A program made the position numbers and the translations under genes. From assembly GCA_015178975.1 (NCBI GenBank), contig WHVD01000024.1, positions 496,001 through 560,000 of the forward strand: a DNA stretch of 64,000 nucleotides, written 5' to 3'. The notes under the pieces are model-generated. The model saw only the letters and a list, made by a program, of their open reading frames with translations. It ran no database searches and was not told the origin of the DNA. Positions 10,837 to 20,740 of this stretch are shown one piece after another; position 1 is the stretch's first letter, and every line of letters begins with the position of its first letter. The DNA comes from Hysterangium stoloniferum. Taxonomy: Eukaryota > Basidiomycota > Agaricomycetes > Hysterangiales > Hysterangiaceae.

Positions 10837-11613
10837 TCACCTGGACCCCTTTTTCAATGATCGTACATTTGCAAGGCCAACAGCCTCCAGGTATGCCTGC
10901 AATGGCAGCAAGTGCTGCACATCTCTATATGGAAGCCAAGTATTTTGCCCGGTATTCCACATGACCTCAAACCAGGCATTGGCACCTTTCCCAGTGTGAG
11001 CCACAATCTTATCCATGACCCACTCCCTGGATGATTGACCAAACCCTGGAATCTGTTTCAGCTGCCTGCCAGGAAATAGATGATTGTCATTCAGGAAGTG
11101 GATATGCAACAAGGATGCATGAAATGAAGGGTTGATCCCTTGTTTCTTTAACTCTGGGAACAGTTCCAGTTCATAAGTGGCCCCTGGCTCGAGTTCATGA
11201 ATGATCCTGAATGGTCCAATATACTTAGGCATTAACTTTTGTGTACGATGCTTCAGCAAGTGTAAGTTCTTTGTTGATAAATATACAAGACCATTGACCC
11301 TAAAAGTGACAGCTCGCCAGTGATGATTTGCCTGCCTCGTTTGCTTGACCCTAGCAGCAAGAATTGCATCATGAGCAGTCATGATTGCCAACTTCATGTG
11401 CACTGCAAATTCATGAACACCATGGTATGTTGTGTTATTATCCCAAATCAGTGGCCGAGGCAACCAACCATAATTCAGGAAAAATGGTGAAAAACCAGTA
11501 GTTTCTGAGGTCGCATTATTCATGGCAAACTCAATAGCTGGCAACTTCGAGACCCAATCCCTCTGATTTGGTGCAACACACTGCTGCAACATCTGCATCA
11601 TAGTCTGATTCAC
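10837..11613 (-). CDS. Gypsy integrase C-terminal half with chromodomain-like tail
   Basis: The longest intact piece of the gypsy pol (258 codons, read as part of the polyprotein rather than from its own start). It carries the end of the integrase core (QRDWVSKLPAIEFAMN), the GPFRIIHELEPGATYELELF segment typical of the integrase C-terminal domain, and a final WVMDKIVAHTGKGANAWFEV...TWLPYRDV segment that fits a chromodomain, which in such elements targets integration to chromatin. The codon just before, TGA at 11614-11616, stands where relatives have Arg; a CGA to TGA change explains it. Confidence 0.75.
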   Translation of the reverse strand: MNQTMMQMLQQCVAPNQRDWVSKLPAIEFAMNNATSETTGFSPFFLNYGWLPRPLIWDNNTTYHGVHEFAVHMKLAIMTAHDAILAARVKQTRQANHHWRAVTFRVNGLVYLSTKNLHLLKHRTQKLMPKYIGPFRIIHELEPGATYELELFPELKKQGINPSFHASLLHIHFLNDNHLFPGRQLKQIPGFGQSSREWVMDKIVAHTGKGANAWFEVMWNTGQNTWLPYRDVQHLLPLQAYLEAVGLANVRSLKKGSR

Positions 11614-12462
11614 TCATTCAGTGGCTCCATCTGTCTGAGGGTGGTACCCTGATGACATCCACAACTCTACTCCAATCAGCCGATGAAGCTCTCTCCAGAA
11701 TATGCTCGTGAACAGTGAGTCTCTGTCACTTACAATCCTGACTGGTAATCCATGCAACTTATAAACATATTTGAATATCACTTCTGCCATGTGAATAGCG
11801 GTATAGTTGGTCTGCATGGGAACCAGATGGACCATACACGTTAAATGGTCGATGATCACGCAAATGCTGTCAAACTCCCCAAGACAATTTTTTACACAAG
11901 CAATGGACCAACAAAGTCAATGCCAATGACCTCCCATGGATGTGAAGGTACTTCCAGTGTGTGGAGTTGTCCCTGTGATCGCTGTGTATTGGATTTGGAT
12001 GTGGCACACACTACATGACCTGCAAAACACCTCAACATCCTTTGTCATCAATGGCCACCACACTGTTGCTCGCAAGTATGTGGCAGTTTTCCATGCTCCT
12101 AGATGGGCCAAAATCGAATGAGCATGAAAAATCTACATTTATTGCACCCATCAGTTGCCCACAGCAATATCAGGGATACAAAGGAGTTTGCTCCCTGCCA
12201 TATTGAAAAACAAAAGGCTGTGCTATGACTCAAAGCCTTTATACTCCTGTGGTGCTGCCAGTATTTTTGAAAAGAAATGGTCAGTACCATACCTTCCCTG
12301 AAATACCTCAGGAATGTCCAACCCTGGATTAGTCTCTGACATAATATCCACTAGAGAAAAATTGGAGAACAATCTCCCTTGTGACTGGTGCCTCCTGCCA
12401 GTGGTGGAAGTTCTAACCATTCTATGTATATATGAAGAATATTGACCATTTAGGTACAACAC
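11614..12462 (-). pseudogene. Gypsy integrase N-terminal zinc-binding and catalytic part
   Basis: The zinc-binding HHCC region is visible around 12130-12010: AHLGAWKTATYLRATVWWP followed by FCRSCSVCH. The catalytic core follows at 11859-11614 with IIDHLTCMVHL (first Asp), IVSDRDSLFTS (second Asp) and YHPQTDGATE (Glu). A stop separates the zinc region from the core near 11916, and the region upstream to 12462 (DIMSETNPGLD, HFFSKIL) is the usual linker between RNase H and integrase. All three catalytic acidic residues are kept, but the frame is broken. Confidence 0.8.
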
Positions 12463-13038
12463 GACAATGTATTGACTATCTAAGTCTAATAAAGATCAAA
12501 GTGTGTATTGACTGTCTAGTTCAATACGGCTGAAAGGATTAGCAATCCTAAGTAGAATAGATAGCTAAGACAACTGGAAAGAGAATTGACTTTGAAGTAT
12601 GATTCTGAGTGACTGCTCTAATGATTAAGGAAATAATAAAAGAGTTGAGCAAAGCAGAGTAGCGTGGATGTAGTCTGTGTGGATTGAGATAACAGTTTGA
12701 GTTTCGACTAGTATAGTTCAAAATGGTGATTGTGCTAATAGTTAAAGCCCGTCTGTGACGGTCGAGATGATACCCCAATCACAACTTGCAGGACACTAAG
12801 TGGGTGTCTGGGTAAGTCATGGTTACAGGGTAAAAAGTGTCTGAGTTCTAACTGTAGGCACTAGAGTACATCGGTCTGGCATGTATGCACCCACAAGAGT
12901 CTATGTACTGAATGCATAGGTTGTTGAACTAAATATATGTGTATAATAAGATAGAGAGAAAAATAGAAATAATAATGGAAATATAGTGTGGGCTCATCCG
13001 GACTATATTCCGGAGTATATTTCACAGTACCTCTCACA
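12380..13038. mobile_element. LTR-like insertion between RNase H and integrase of the gypsy element
   Basis: The pol reading stops matching at about 13038 and resumes at about 12380. The 659 bp between start TGTGACTGG and end CTCTCACA on the plus strand, giving TGTGA...TCACA termini as in an LTR. The flanking pentamers (tccct, atgag) do not match, so no target duplication supports these exact borders. No coding content was seen inside. Confidence 0.45.
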
Positions 13039-13626
13039 ATGAGTGGCCAACCTACTCGACCGCCTTGATGGCTCATTGGCAACCAGCACAGTAGACCCCT
13101 TGTACAAGGGTGTTGACACACCTATCTCCCATACCCTTGGAACCGGCTTTGCTCCCTTCTCTTCATCATCCAGGGGTGGAGCATCAGTTACATACTTGGA
13201 TTCTGCCCTTACAATCCCCAACAGCTCATTACTGTATATCCACGACAGCGTGTCAGCAAACATATTCGACTCCCTGGTGATAAAGTGAATATCGAAGTCA
13301 AACTCATTCAAAAGGTCCAGCCAACATGTCTGCCTTGGAGGTAGGTCCTTCTGTGTAAGGATATACTCTATACCTTTATGGTCAGTACACACTCGAAACT
13401 TTACTCCTAGTAACTGAGGATAAAACCACTTCAAGGATTCCACAATTGCCAACAATTCCTGCTCATGCACAGGATAGTTCTGTTGAGCCGAATTGAACTT
13501 CCTGGACCAGAAGGACACCACTGCTGCCATTTTTAAATCTTCACCTTGACTCAGGATGCCACTGGCACCTGTAAAACATGCATCTGTAACCAAGTTGATG
13601 GTTGAATGACCTGGTGAGTAGTCCAA
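13003..13626 (-). pseudogene. Gypsy RNase H domain
   Basis: A well preserved reading: INLVTDACFTGASGILSQG, then YPVHEQELLAIVESLKWFYP and the TDHKGIEYIL motif, followed by NEFDFDIHFITRESNMFADTL. These are the standard landmarks of Ty3/gypsy RNase H, which degrades RNA in RNA-DNA hybrids. The last residues, from about 13038 down, belong to the LTR-like insertion and not to pol. The usual acidic residue after FADTLS is still in register. Confidence 0.8.
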
Positions 13627-13686
13627 AGCAATTTGATACCGATCTCAATGAACCTGAACAATTTGCTTTACATCTTCAAAAGTATG

Positions 13687-14421
13687 TTATTCCATTGCTC
13701 CCCATCGCCACACCTTGTTGACACCAGTAAGCCCAACCAGATTGCCCATCGGAATTTGAATGCCCTTGCAGTTATTAGCCAGATAGCCAACCACCCCCAG
13801 AAAACTAGCCAAGAGGGCCTTATTTGTAGGTACCTTCCAGTTGGCTACCATGTTTACCTTATTTGGGTCCATCTTTATTCCTTTATTATTTATCACATGC
13901 CCTAATATGTTCAGTTCTGAGGCAAACAAATGCACCTTGTCAACTGCTAGGTATAGTTTCTCCTGATGGAGCACCTTGAAGATGGTTCGGAGGTGCTTTA
14001 CGTTTTCTGCAATGGAATCCAAATATACCACAATGTTGTCAAGGTATACATCCATAAACACCCCGATGTATGACGCAAAAATATGGTTCATGAGAGTCTG
14101 GTACATATGTGGATGGGCCATTGCAGTCACCAATCTGTAATATCAAACTTTCCATGGGAGAGGTGAACAATGTGTGGTGACATGCTCAGGTACCACTCAG
14201 ATTTGCTCGTATGCATCTTTGCTGTCAATTAGGCTACAATATTTATGATGCACCACATTCTGCAGGATTGCCTCGATATCTGGCAAAGGTGTGGCTAACT
14301 TATATGTATTAACATTTTGCTCACACTTGTCAACCACTGTGTGTATCTGTAAGGTGCCATCAGCCTTTGGTGGTTTAGGAATAATATGCATTGGACATGC
14401 ATTTGTGCCCGTCACCACCAT
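13687..14421 (-). pseudogene. Gypsy reverse transcriptase, catalytic YxDD altered
   Basis: Two open pieces. 14421-14197 has IIPKPPKADGTLQIHTVVDK and YKLATPLPDIEAIL, the fingers/palm start. 14133-13687 has YQTLMNHIFASYIGVFMDVY, directly followed by LDN at about 14046-14035, where the enzyme family has Y-x-D-D. The second Asp has become Asn, which would abolish polymerisation. ELNILGHVINNKGIKMDP (thumb region) follows. Stops and a frameshift between 14197 and 14133 break the frame as well. Confidence 0.8.
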
Positions 14422-15344
14422 CCATTTTGTAAGTAGGCATTCTTCTTATCCTGCCACAGCTGACACATAGCTTCGGGGCACTTGGATGGTCTCCATGAGT
14501 ATACCTTCCCCTCATCTATCAGTGGAATAGTATGATTGACTGCCTGCAATGGGGTAGTCTCATGGATGCTGTATCAGGATCAAGGTCAGCTGCTTCAGCA
14601 CGCAAGTCTGCTCTTAACCTTTCCAACTCATCCTCAAAAATTTCTGCCACTGCTGAGTGTAGTACCACTACAGTGTCCAGGTGGTAGATTTGACCCAACA
14701 TTAACTTGTGTAGGATTCAACCCAATCATAACTCGGTGTTGAAAAATAAATGGAGTCCCTAATATCAGGTCATAGGAATCAAGATTAGCCACATCAAAAC
14801 GGTGAGAACAATTTATACCCTGATACTGTAGGTAAACTTAGCAATTGTGGAAAAATTAATATTGGACCATGATCCATGTACAGCCAACTGAAGGGTCAGT
14901 AATTTACCAGTGGTTCTTTAAGGACCCACAGCTGATCAACCAAGGCAATTGACATAAAATCTGCCAGTGACCTGCTATCGATGAGAGCCTTCACTGGTCA
15001 ACCATTGATGAAAGCCTCAATGACAACTGGTTTTGGCAACCAGTGAGTAAAATCCTTGGGTTGCATTGAGGTATGCTCAACTGTTTTGACACCTCCATAA
15101 TTCAACTGATCCTGTTTTTTTCCAGCTGTCTTCCCCTTAGGGATATGAACAGTGTTTACAAAAATGTTAGCCTTGGACGAAACCTCCGTGGTTGCCTGCT
15201 GAGCTAGAATCTGAGGAATGCTCCACTCCTCACGTTGTAGGTGGTCTGGAGTCACTATGTACTTAACAGCCAACTCCCAGTCGTGAATTTCATATAATCC
15301 AGTGGTACAATGGACTCAGAATTGCTGTCTTTCCACACTGTATA
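14422..15344 (-). pseudogene. Gypsy protease region
   Basis: The piece 15273-14998 ends VVIEAFING, followed by a stop, then PVKALIDSRSLADFMS around 15000-14945. In this family the active-site triplet is D-S/T-G; here the Gly is Arg. Further down, to 14422, the frame is broken many times, with patches recognisable as the protease-RT connector (for example LRADLRAEAADLDPDTAS at about 14620-14560). The element is cut at 15345 by a Tc1 insert. Confidence 0.65.
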
Positions 15345-16558
15345 CAGTAGGCAACAAAACCGTTTGGATATTTCTTTGTTTTGAAAAGATCCTTTAGCAT
15401 TAGCCCAAATTAAATTCTAAAAATTCTGAATAAATTATGATAGATGCTCTAATATCACTAAATGTTGATTACATAACCATGATGTCATATGTCCATTTAT
15501 GGTGATGTAATAATAGGATTAATGAAGCTTGTACATCCGAATGGTTTTGTTGCCGGTATTTTATATGTAAACCCTATATACTAAACTAGTACTTGGTATA
15601 CCCTCCCTTGGCCTTAATTACAACTTCTACTCTTCTAGGCATACTCTCTATCAAGTTCTGACTCACCTCCTTTGGTATCTTTTCCCATTCCACTTGACAG
15701 TGCTTCCAAAGCTCCTCCACTTCACTAGGTGGTGTTTCATAATCAGCTAGCCTCCTTTTCGAGGGTTTATATCTGGAGACTGTGCTGGCTATTTCATAAC
15801 AGTGTAGCCATGGTCATCAAACCACTTTTGAGCTAGTTTGCTAGTATGCTTTGGATCATTATCCTGCTAGAAGATGATATCAGATGGAGTTTTTTTGTAA
15901 AACTCAAGGGATTGCTGAAGTTCATCCTCCAAGATGGAGCAGTAAAGCTGTGAATCCATCTTCCCTTGAATTCTAGTGGCATATCCAATGCCTTCCCAAA
16001 GTATGCAGCCCCACATCATCACACTACCACCACCAAACTTCAATGTTCCCTCCACCTGCCTGTCAGTCAACCCCTCCCACCACCTTTTCTACACCCACTT
16101 CCTTCCATCTGACCCAAGATGATTGATTTTGGTCTCATAAGAGAATACAACTCTCTTCCAGTCCTCCAGAGTGTACTTCTGATGTCTCTTTGCCCACTGT
16201 AGCCTCTCCCTCCTGTGAGATCATCTCAGAAGAGGGCACTTCTTCTTCACCACAGGTTTTAGGCCAGCCTTGTGTAAGACATGACAAACAGTTTGGGAGG
16301 AGAGGGACTTATTTGTGACATCCTGAAGAGACTTGGTAACTTGCACTGCATTATCAGATTTCTGCCTGCAAATAAGATGCTTAGCATAGCTGATATCAGC
16401 ATATGTAAGCTTAGTTGGATGACCACCAGAGGATTTGAAAGCCTCAGGACAGTATTTAGAGTGCATTTTTGAGATAGTTCCAATACTAACACCAGTGGTC
16501 TGATGAATAGAGTGCCCAAAGACATTAGAGAGGGGCAGAGTAATGATGTGTTCATGAA
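15345..16558 (-). mobile_element. Tc1/mariner-like element 3, one end missing
   Basis: The left end is intact: TA at 15343-15344, then cagtaggcaacaaaaccg, with the terminal motif repeated inverted at the inner end (catccgaatggttttgttgcc, near 15534). The minus-strand transposase runs to about 16558, where gypsy linker sequence resumes without a second inverted repeat. The right terminal repeat and first transposase codons were therefore deleted after insertion into the gypsy element. Its end sequence resembles that of element 2. Confidence 0.75.
15590..16558 (-). pseudogene. Tc1-like transposase of element 3, truncated and frameshifted
   Basis: Pieces in order: a helix-turn-helix remnant with SIGTISKMHSKYCPEAF and GGHPTKLTYADISYAKHLI (16466-16221), the middle with FGGGSVMMWGCILWEGIGYA (16070-15867), and a C-terminus ending in Gly-Gly-Tyr-Thr-Lys-Tyr near 15590. 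Stops at several points, including one in the first Asp region, and a frameshift disable it. The initiation region is missing. Confidence 0.75.
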
Positions 16559-17256
16559 TAGCAGGGAGAATTGTGTGCTATAGCAGTACTCACCACTTGT
16601 GAAATGGCCCAGTCACCGCTGAAGAGGGCCTGTTTGCTAACTGCTATATATAATTGGGGTTGAAGGCAGTCTATGATCTCGTACATCCAGTATAACTGAT
16701 CAAATACCACCCTAAACCACTTAGTGTGTTGTATTCCAGCAGCAACTGACTCAGAGTTCGAGAAGTGCAGACAGCAGTGCTGCTGTATAATTTCAGCAAC
16801 CTTAACTCGGTCAGTGCAGTTGGCAGGGAGCAGTTTCCCTGCCCATGCAGTGTTATTTACGATACTTTGGGCCACTTGATACCTGGGCTCCTGACATTCT
16901 ATCTTCCAAATTCACAAAGAAGTGCCAGGTAAGACATTGTCTTTCACCATGAATGCCTCGTGTGAATAGATAACCTTGAAATGTATTATTGGATTATGCC
17001 CCTCAGCTACTGTGGTATCTGGCCCAAAGTACTCCATAATAGTTTTCTGCAGCCATGCAGCATAAATGTGATCATGTAAGTTATTAAATTCCTGCTGAGC
17101 CTCCAAAGTTCCAAGCACAAAGGAGGCCATTTGAAGAGGGATATCCACTTCTCCTTTTGTTTTTCCAATTTGGTAAGTCATTGGACCCTGCTGACACATT
17201 GGTAACCCATTTTGGGGCAGGGAGGACCTTCCCCTGAGGGCAATTCCATGCTTCAT
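16552..17256 (-). pseudogene. Gypsy gag-protease linker region, unknown function
   Basis: Two successive open pieces (17256-16912 and 16875-16552) between the zinc knuckle and the protease. They read GPDTTVAEGHNPIIHFKVIY and then QSIVNNTAWAGKLLPANCTD, WFRVVFDQLYWMYEIIDCL. From memory of related Agaricomycete gypsy elements, a spacer of this kind with an NTAW-K motif is usual there, but I know no assigned function. A stop near 16910 separates the pieces. Confidence 0.5.
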
Positions 17257-17660
17257 GACCCTCTTTCTTACACATGAAACACCACCCTTCTGCCTGTAGC
17301 TGGTTCATTTCAGTGTGACTCAATTTAGACCGCTGCACTTTAGCAGGGGTTCCCATTCCACCTGACCCTGATGATGTTGAAGGACAAGGAGGATTTCTTA
17401 TACCATCAGCCTGTCTGTTTGGCCAGTTCATTCAGTCGTGGCCATGGTTGGGCTGATCCGATGAGAGGGGCTTCTCACTGTCCTTTTTCAGCCTGAAAAA
17501 ACTCCTGAGCAGCTTCAAATCGTGTTGCAGTTTTGATAAGTCACTTCCACAAGGTATTATCTGGATTTAAACCATTATCTAACCATTTTTATTTAATGTA
17601 GTTGTGCACCCCATCCCAGACAATTTGTTTAAGCTGTCACTCTTGCATATCAGGGAAATG
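17084..17660 (-). pseudogene. Gypsy gag, C-terminal part with CCHC zinc knuckle
   Basis: The zinc knuckle CFMCKKEGHEAWNC (C-x2-C-x4-H-x4-C) lies at 17281-17240 and would bind element RNA. Ahead of it is a Pro/Ser/Gly-rich stretch, and further upstream, in changing frames, WDGVHNYIK and FEAAQEFF near 17620-17480, which fit the end of a gag capsid domain. The reading is broken by stops at about 17432 and above. Confidence 0.7.
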
Positions 17661-17799
17661 TGTTGTGCTATTCTCCACGTCTCATGGAAAATCACAGAAA
17701 CAATTTCCACCCTGCCTGGATGAAGTCAGTCATTTCCACAACATCAGCTTATAATCAGCTGGAAAACAGTAATCAAAAAGTCTGTCATAGACAGCTTTA
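17661..17799 (-). other. Gag remnant between zinc knuckle part and Tc1 insert
   Basis: Short minus-strand stretch with broken gag-like reading (THFPDMQE is legible). It ends at the TA target of Tc1 element 4. Confidence 0.4.
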
Positions 17800-18474
17800 C
17801 AGTGCCTCAAAAAACCCTTCTCATGTTTTATACTTCAGATGTATATTCCATGTAACTCAAAGAATAAAAATGCAAAAATATCAAAGATATTTGTGAATAT
17901 GCTCTATCATATCTAGATTGTGGAAGTACAATACCATTACATAATCTCCAAATATGGAAATACTACAAATATGTATATACAAGAGACTCATGAGAAGGGT
18001 TTTTCTGACCACTCTGACCCACAAAACTATTATATTCAGTACTTGGTATAGCCACACGTTGCCTTCAACACAGCTGCAACCCTCCTAAGCATACTCCCAA
18101 TCAAATTCTGACACACCTCTGCATCAATCTTGTTCCACTCCTCCTCCACCCTCTCCCACAACTCCAGTATCCCTTTTGGTTCAACCTCAGACTCCCCCAG
18201 CCTCCTCTTGATATGATCCCACAAGTGTTCAATGGGGTTGAGGTCTGGAGATTGTGCTGGCCATGAGAGGACATTGAAATTATTATTTTGAAACCAAGTC
18301 TGGGCCTTCTTGCAGGTATGTTTGGGGTCATTGTCTTGCTGGAAGATGACATCACCCACATATTTTCCATAATAGTTGAGGCTGGCTTGAAGGTCCTCCT
18401 CCATAATATCGAGATAAAGGTCTCCATCCATCCTCCCATCTATCTTGCAAGCATACCCAGGTCCTTCCCACAGC
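17800..18474 (-). mobile_element. Tc1/mariner-like element 4, half deleted
   Basis: The left end begins cagtgcctcaaaaaaccc after TA (17798-17799), and the terminal motif recurs inverted at the inner end (ctcatgagaagggttttt, near 17987). Only the C-terminal half of a minus-strand transposase remains. The right half with its inverted repeat is gone and gypsy gag sequence resumes at about 18475. Confidence 0.75.
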
Positions 18475-18674
18475 ATGGATGACCCTTCTGGTCTCGTTCC
18501 TTCGGCACTTGCAGGTTCCAGTACATTGGATGGAGGTTTGTTGTCTTGTACCTCAATGACAATGGCACTTAGGTTTATTGATGGCTTAGGTCTTGCTGCC
18601 GAAATTTCTGATCCTTTGATCTCCCATGGGTGCACAATGTCAGGTAGGGTCCATGTCCTGGGCAGTGGCCCCAA
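18036..18674 (-). pseudogene. Chimeric ORF: gypsy gag leader fused in frame to a Tc1 transposase C-terminal half
   Basis: A single open frame of 212 codons. Codons 1 to about 66 are gypsy-derived acidic and Pro-rich sequence (LPRTWTLPDIVHPWE, NVLEPASAEGTRPEGS). The rest is Tc1 transposase from YACKIDGRMDGDLYLDIMEE through VIFQQDNDPKHT and NPIEHLWDHIKRRL to the end GYTKY. It keeps the second Asp and the Glu of DD34E but has lost the first Asp and the DNA-binding domain. The fusion arose by deletion and is unlikely to be an active enzyme, though the frame is open. Confidence 0.6.
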
Positions 18675-19228
18675 TGGATCCTCATCCTCATCAGAACTGT
18701 CTGCCTATCTAAACTCTGGAGCTGGGCAGTGTTCCAGAACTGTTATCTCAGCTTCCTCCTGCCTGCTTTCATCTTCATTACTGCCACCCCCCACCTCAAA
18801 CCACTCTGGGAAGTAAAGTGACTGAGATTGTAGAAGAGGTTTTGCGGCTTGATGCTTCATTTGGAAAGTCTTTCACGGAGAGGCAATCTCTTCTGGGTGC
18901 AGAAGACTATACTGCTGAGTCCAGTTATGGAGGGAGATCTGAGTACTTTAATACTCATTATAAGTGGGAAAAGTGGTTATCTTCTCCTCATTATGTATTG
19001 ACTCTTTTCTCGAGGCGTCACCCTTAGGGTTACCAGTCCTTCCACTTAGAGTGGGCATTGAGGAATCAGAGGTAGATTGCAATACCCCTTCCATCTTGGC
19101 ATCATGGTCCATCCTCCCCCCCTTCCCGCTAGTGCAGAGCTAAGAGGTTTGGGGCCCGTGGCATGCAAAGGTGAAGAAGTATGACTTACAGAATCAAGAG
19201 CTGTATTATCAACATTATCAACATCCAC
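18475..19228 (-). pseudogene. Gypsy gag N-terminal region
   Basis: A plausible gag start at 19228 reads MDVDNVDNTALDSVSHTSSP, then LSSALAGRGGG. Continuing down the minus strand, acidic patches (NEDESRQEEAEITVLE, DSSDEDEDPLG) follow in other frames, separated by stops and frameshifts. These low-complexity acidic stretches match the kind of leader seen in gag of this gypsy group. No LTR or primer-binding site was recognised upstream. Confidence 0.5.
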
Positions 19229-19676
19229 CCGTCATCAAACTCTCTCTTACTCCAAATGGAGATCGCACTCTGGACTGTGCCTCATCAAGTGATTGGTTGA
19301 TTGATTTCGGACATCTTGACAAAAGTATTTATGTTGAATTACAGATGCACACATGGTAAAAGAACCTAGTGGGTGATCAGTCCACTAGTAGTGATAATAA
19401 AGAATGTTAAATAGGAAACAATATACTCAAAAAGTGTAAGGGTTCCACTATGAAGAAGTAGTGTAATCCCTCAGAGAGCTCTTGCAAAAGGGAATGAAAT
19501 GAGTAGGACTAGGTTCCAATTCAAAAGAGATTATTGTAACCATACAAGGGATCTACCTATTTATGATAATAGCAGTAGAGCCCCTTGGAACAAGTAAAGA
19601 CCCATGAAACAAACAAACTAGTATTCTAAGACACCACCAGTCAGGTGGGCCTGGTGGCCCCGATGCCAAGTCTGCC
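19229..19676. other. No gene seen; possible gypsy 5' untranslated remnant
   Basis: About 450 bp without conserved reading frame. It should contain the gypsy leader and 5' LTR, but no TG...CA borders or primer-binding site could be recognised. Confidence 0.3.
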
Positions 19677-20009
19677 CTAACCCAAGTCCACTACCATTAC
19701 ATAGAAGAACTTTGTCGTAAATTGGCCACTAATAGCAGTGTAGGCTGTGACCTGATCCTGTAACATCTTGGAGTATTTCACCAAATCTTTCCTGAGTGAA
19801 TTATTAAATCGAGTGCTAATGGAACATATACCAGCAAGATGTTGTGCTATGGTTACACCATTGGTTCCCTGATGAGGTGTTCCAAGAAATAGGATGCCTT
19901 CAGTTTTCTCAGCAAACAACTGATACTTGAAAAGATGCCCTTCATGAGCTTGGTTGGCTAGCATCAAAGCCTTTTTATGTGAAGACTTGCTATTATTAAC
20001 AGTAGTCAC
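19677..20009 (-). pseudogene. Second fragment of an NLR-type lipase-like domain
   Basis: Open frame of 110 codons. KKALMLANQAHEGH and LFAEKTEGILFLGTPHQGTN match the part after the nucleophile elbow of the same hydrolase type as the pseudogene at 5.2-10.7 kb, with the family GTPHQ motif. The later part (HLAGICSISTRFNNSLRKDL, YTAISGQFTTKFFY) continues as in such domains. The expected GHSLGGLV upstream is not readable, and the frame ends at a stop without a NACHT domain. It is either a truncated gene copy or one exon of a dead gene. Confidence 0.5.
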
Positions 20010-20740
20010 CAGGAAAACCCCTCTCCAAAAGATTTTAGGATCCGTAGTAGAGCTTTATCCTATATAAACTCCAATAATCTCTATTGGATCCTTATAATAT
20101 TTAAAATTGGTTAAGGATCCAAAAGGTAGGTGGAGGGTGATCAGGTGTACATAGGATTCTTTAAGCATCAACCATATCATTAAATATAAACTCCTTCAAT
20201 TTTGTATAGTCCAGTGGTATTCTGTATCCCTTTATCTTTCCTGTAACTTGTCAGAGGATGATTTAATTTAAAATCCACAAAACTCCCAGATGTGGTTGCA
20301 GGATTTAACATCACATAGAACATGTGCATAATCAATCAATTTAAAATTCCATTCACATTTCTGAATTTGATGGAATTACAAAATGATATAGAATCTGTTA
20401 GATGGTCCACAATTAAGTCAAACTCTCCTTTGTTCCAACATGTGGAGAACAAACATTGTGCCTCAGACAGATGTCTGGTGATCCCTTGCCTCCAGGCTGT
20501 CTTCAATTACATTGTGTTCTGCCTTAATGTGCCGGCTTCGTATATATTTCTATGGAAATGTTTACACATGTATGTTACAGGAGATATCTGTGTGTCATGG
20601 TAAAGAAACATTAAGTCAATGTGAATAAGTCATGTGACCGTTATTTCTTTGGCAGTGCTTTCGGAGGGTGGCACCAAGGAAAGGAGGACAAACAAGTTAG
20701 TGGGCTATATTAGGAAGTCTGGCTTACAGCTGTACATGAA
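20010..20740. other. No supported gene
   Basis: AT-rich stretch with only short open frames; one of 93 codons on the plus strand at 20322-20603 has no recognisable domain or repeat partner in the window. Confidence 0.3.

Larger units (their letters stand above)
10746..19228 (-). mobile_element. Ty3/gypsy retrotransposon with decayed gag-pol, carrying nested inserts
   Basis: Reading on the minus strand gives gag N-terminus (19228), CCHC zinc knuckle (17281-17240), a linker of unknown role, protease (about 15020-14940), reverse transcriptase (14421-13687), RNase H (13626-13039), integrase (12200-11200) and a chromodomain-like end (to 10837). The order protease-RT-RNase H-integrase defines Ty3/gypsy. 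Inserts are Tc1 pieces at 15345-16558 and 17800-18474 and an LTR-like block at 12380-13038. No flanking LTR was found at either end; the 3' side runs straight into NLR-type sequence near 10745. Many stops and frameshifts show it is dead. Confidence 0.85.
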
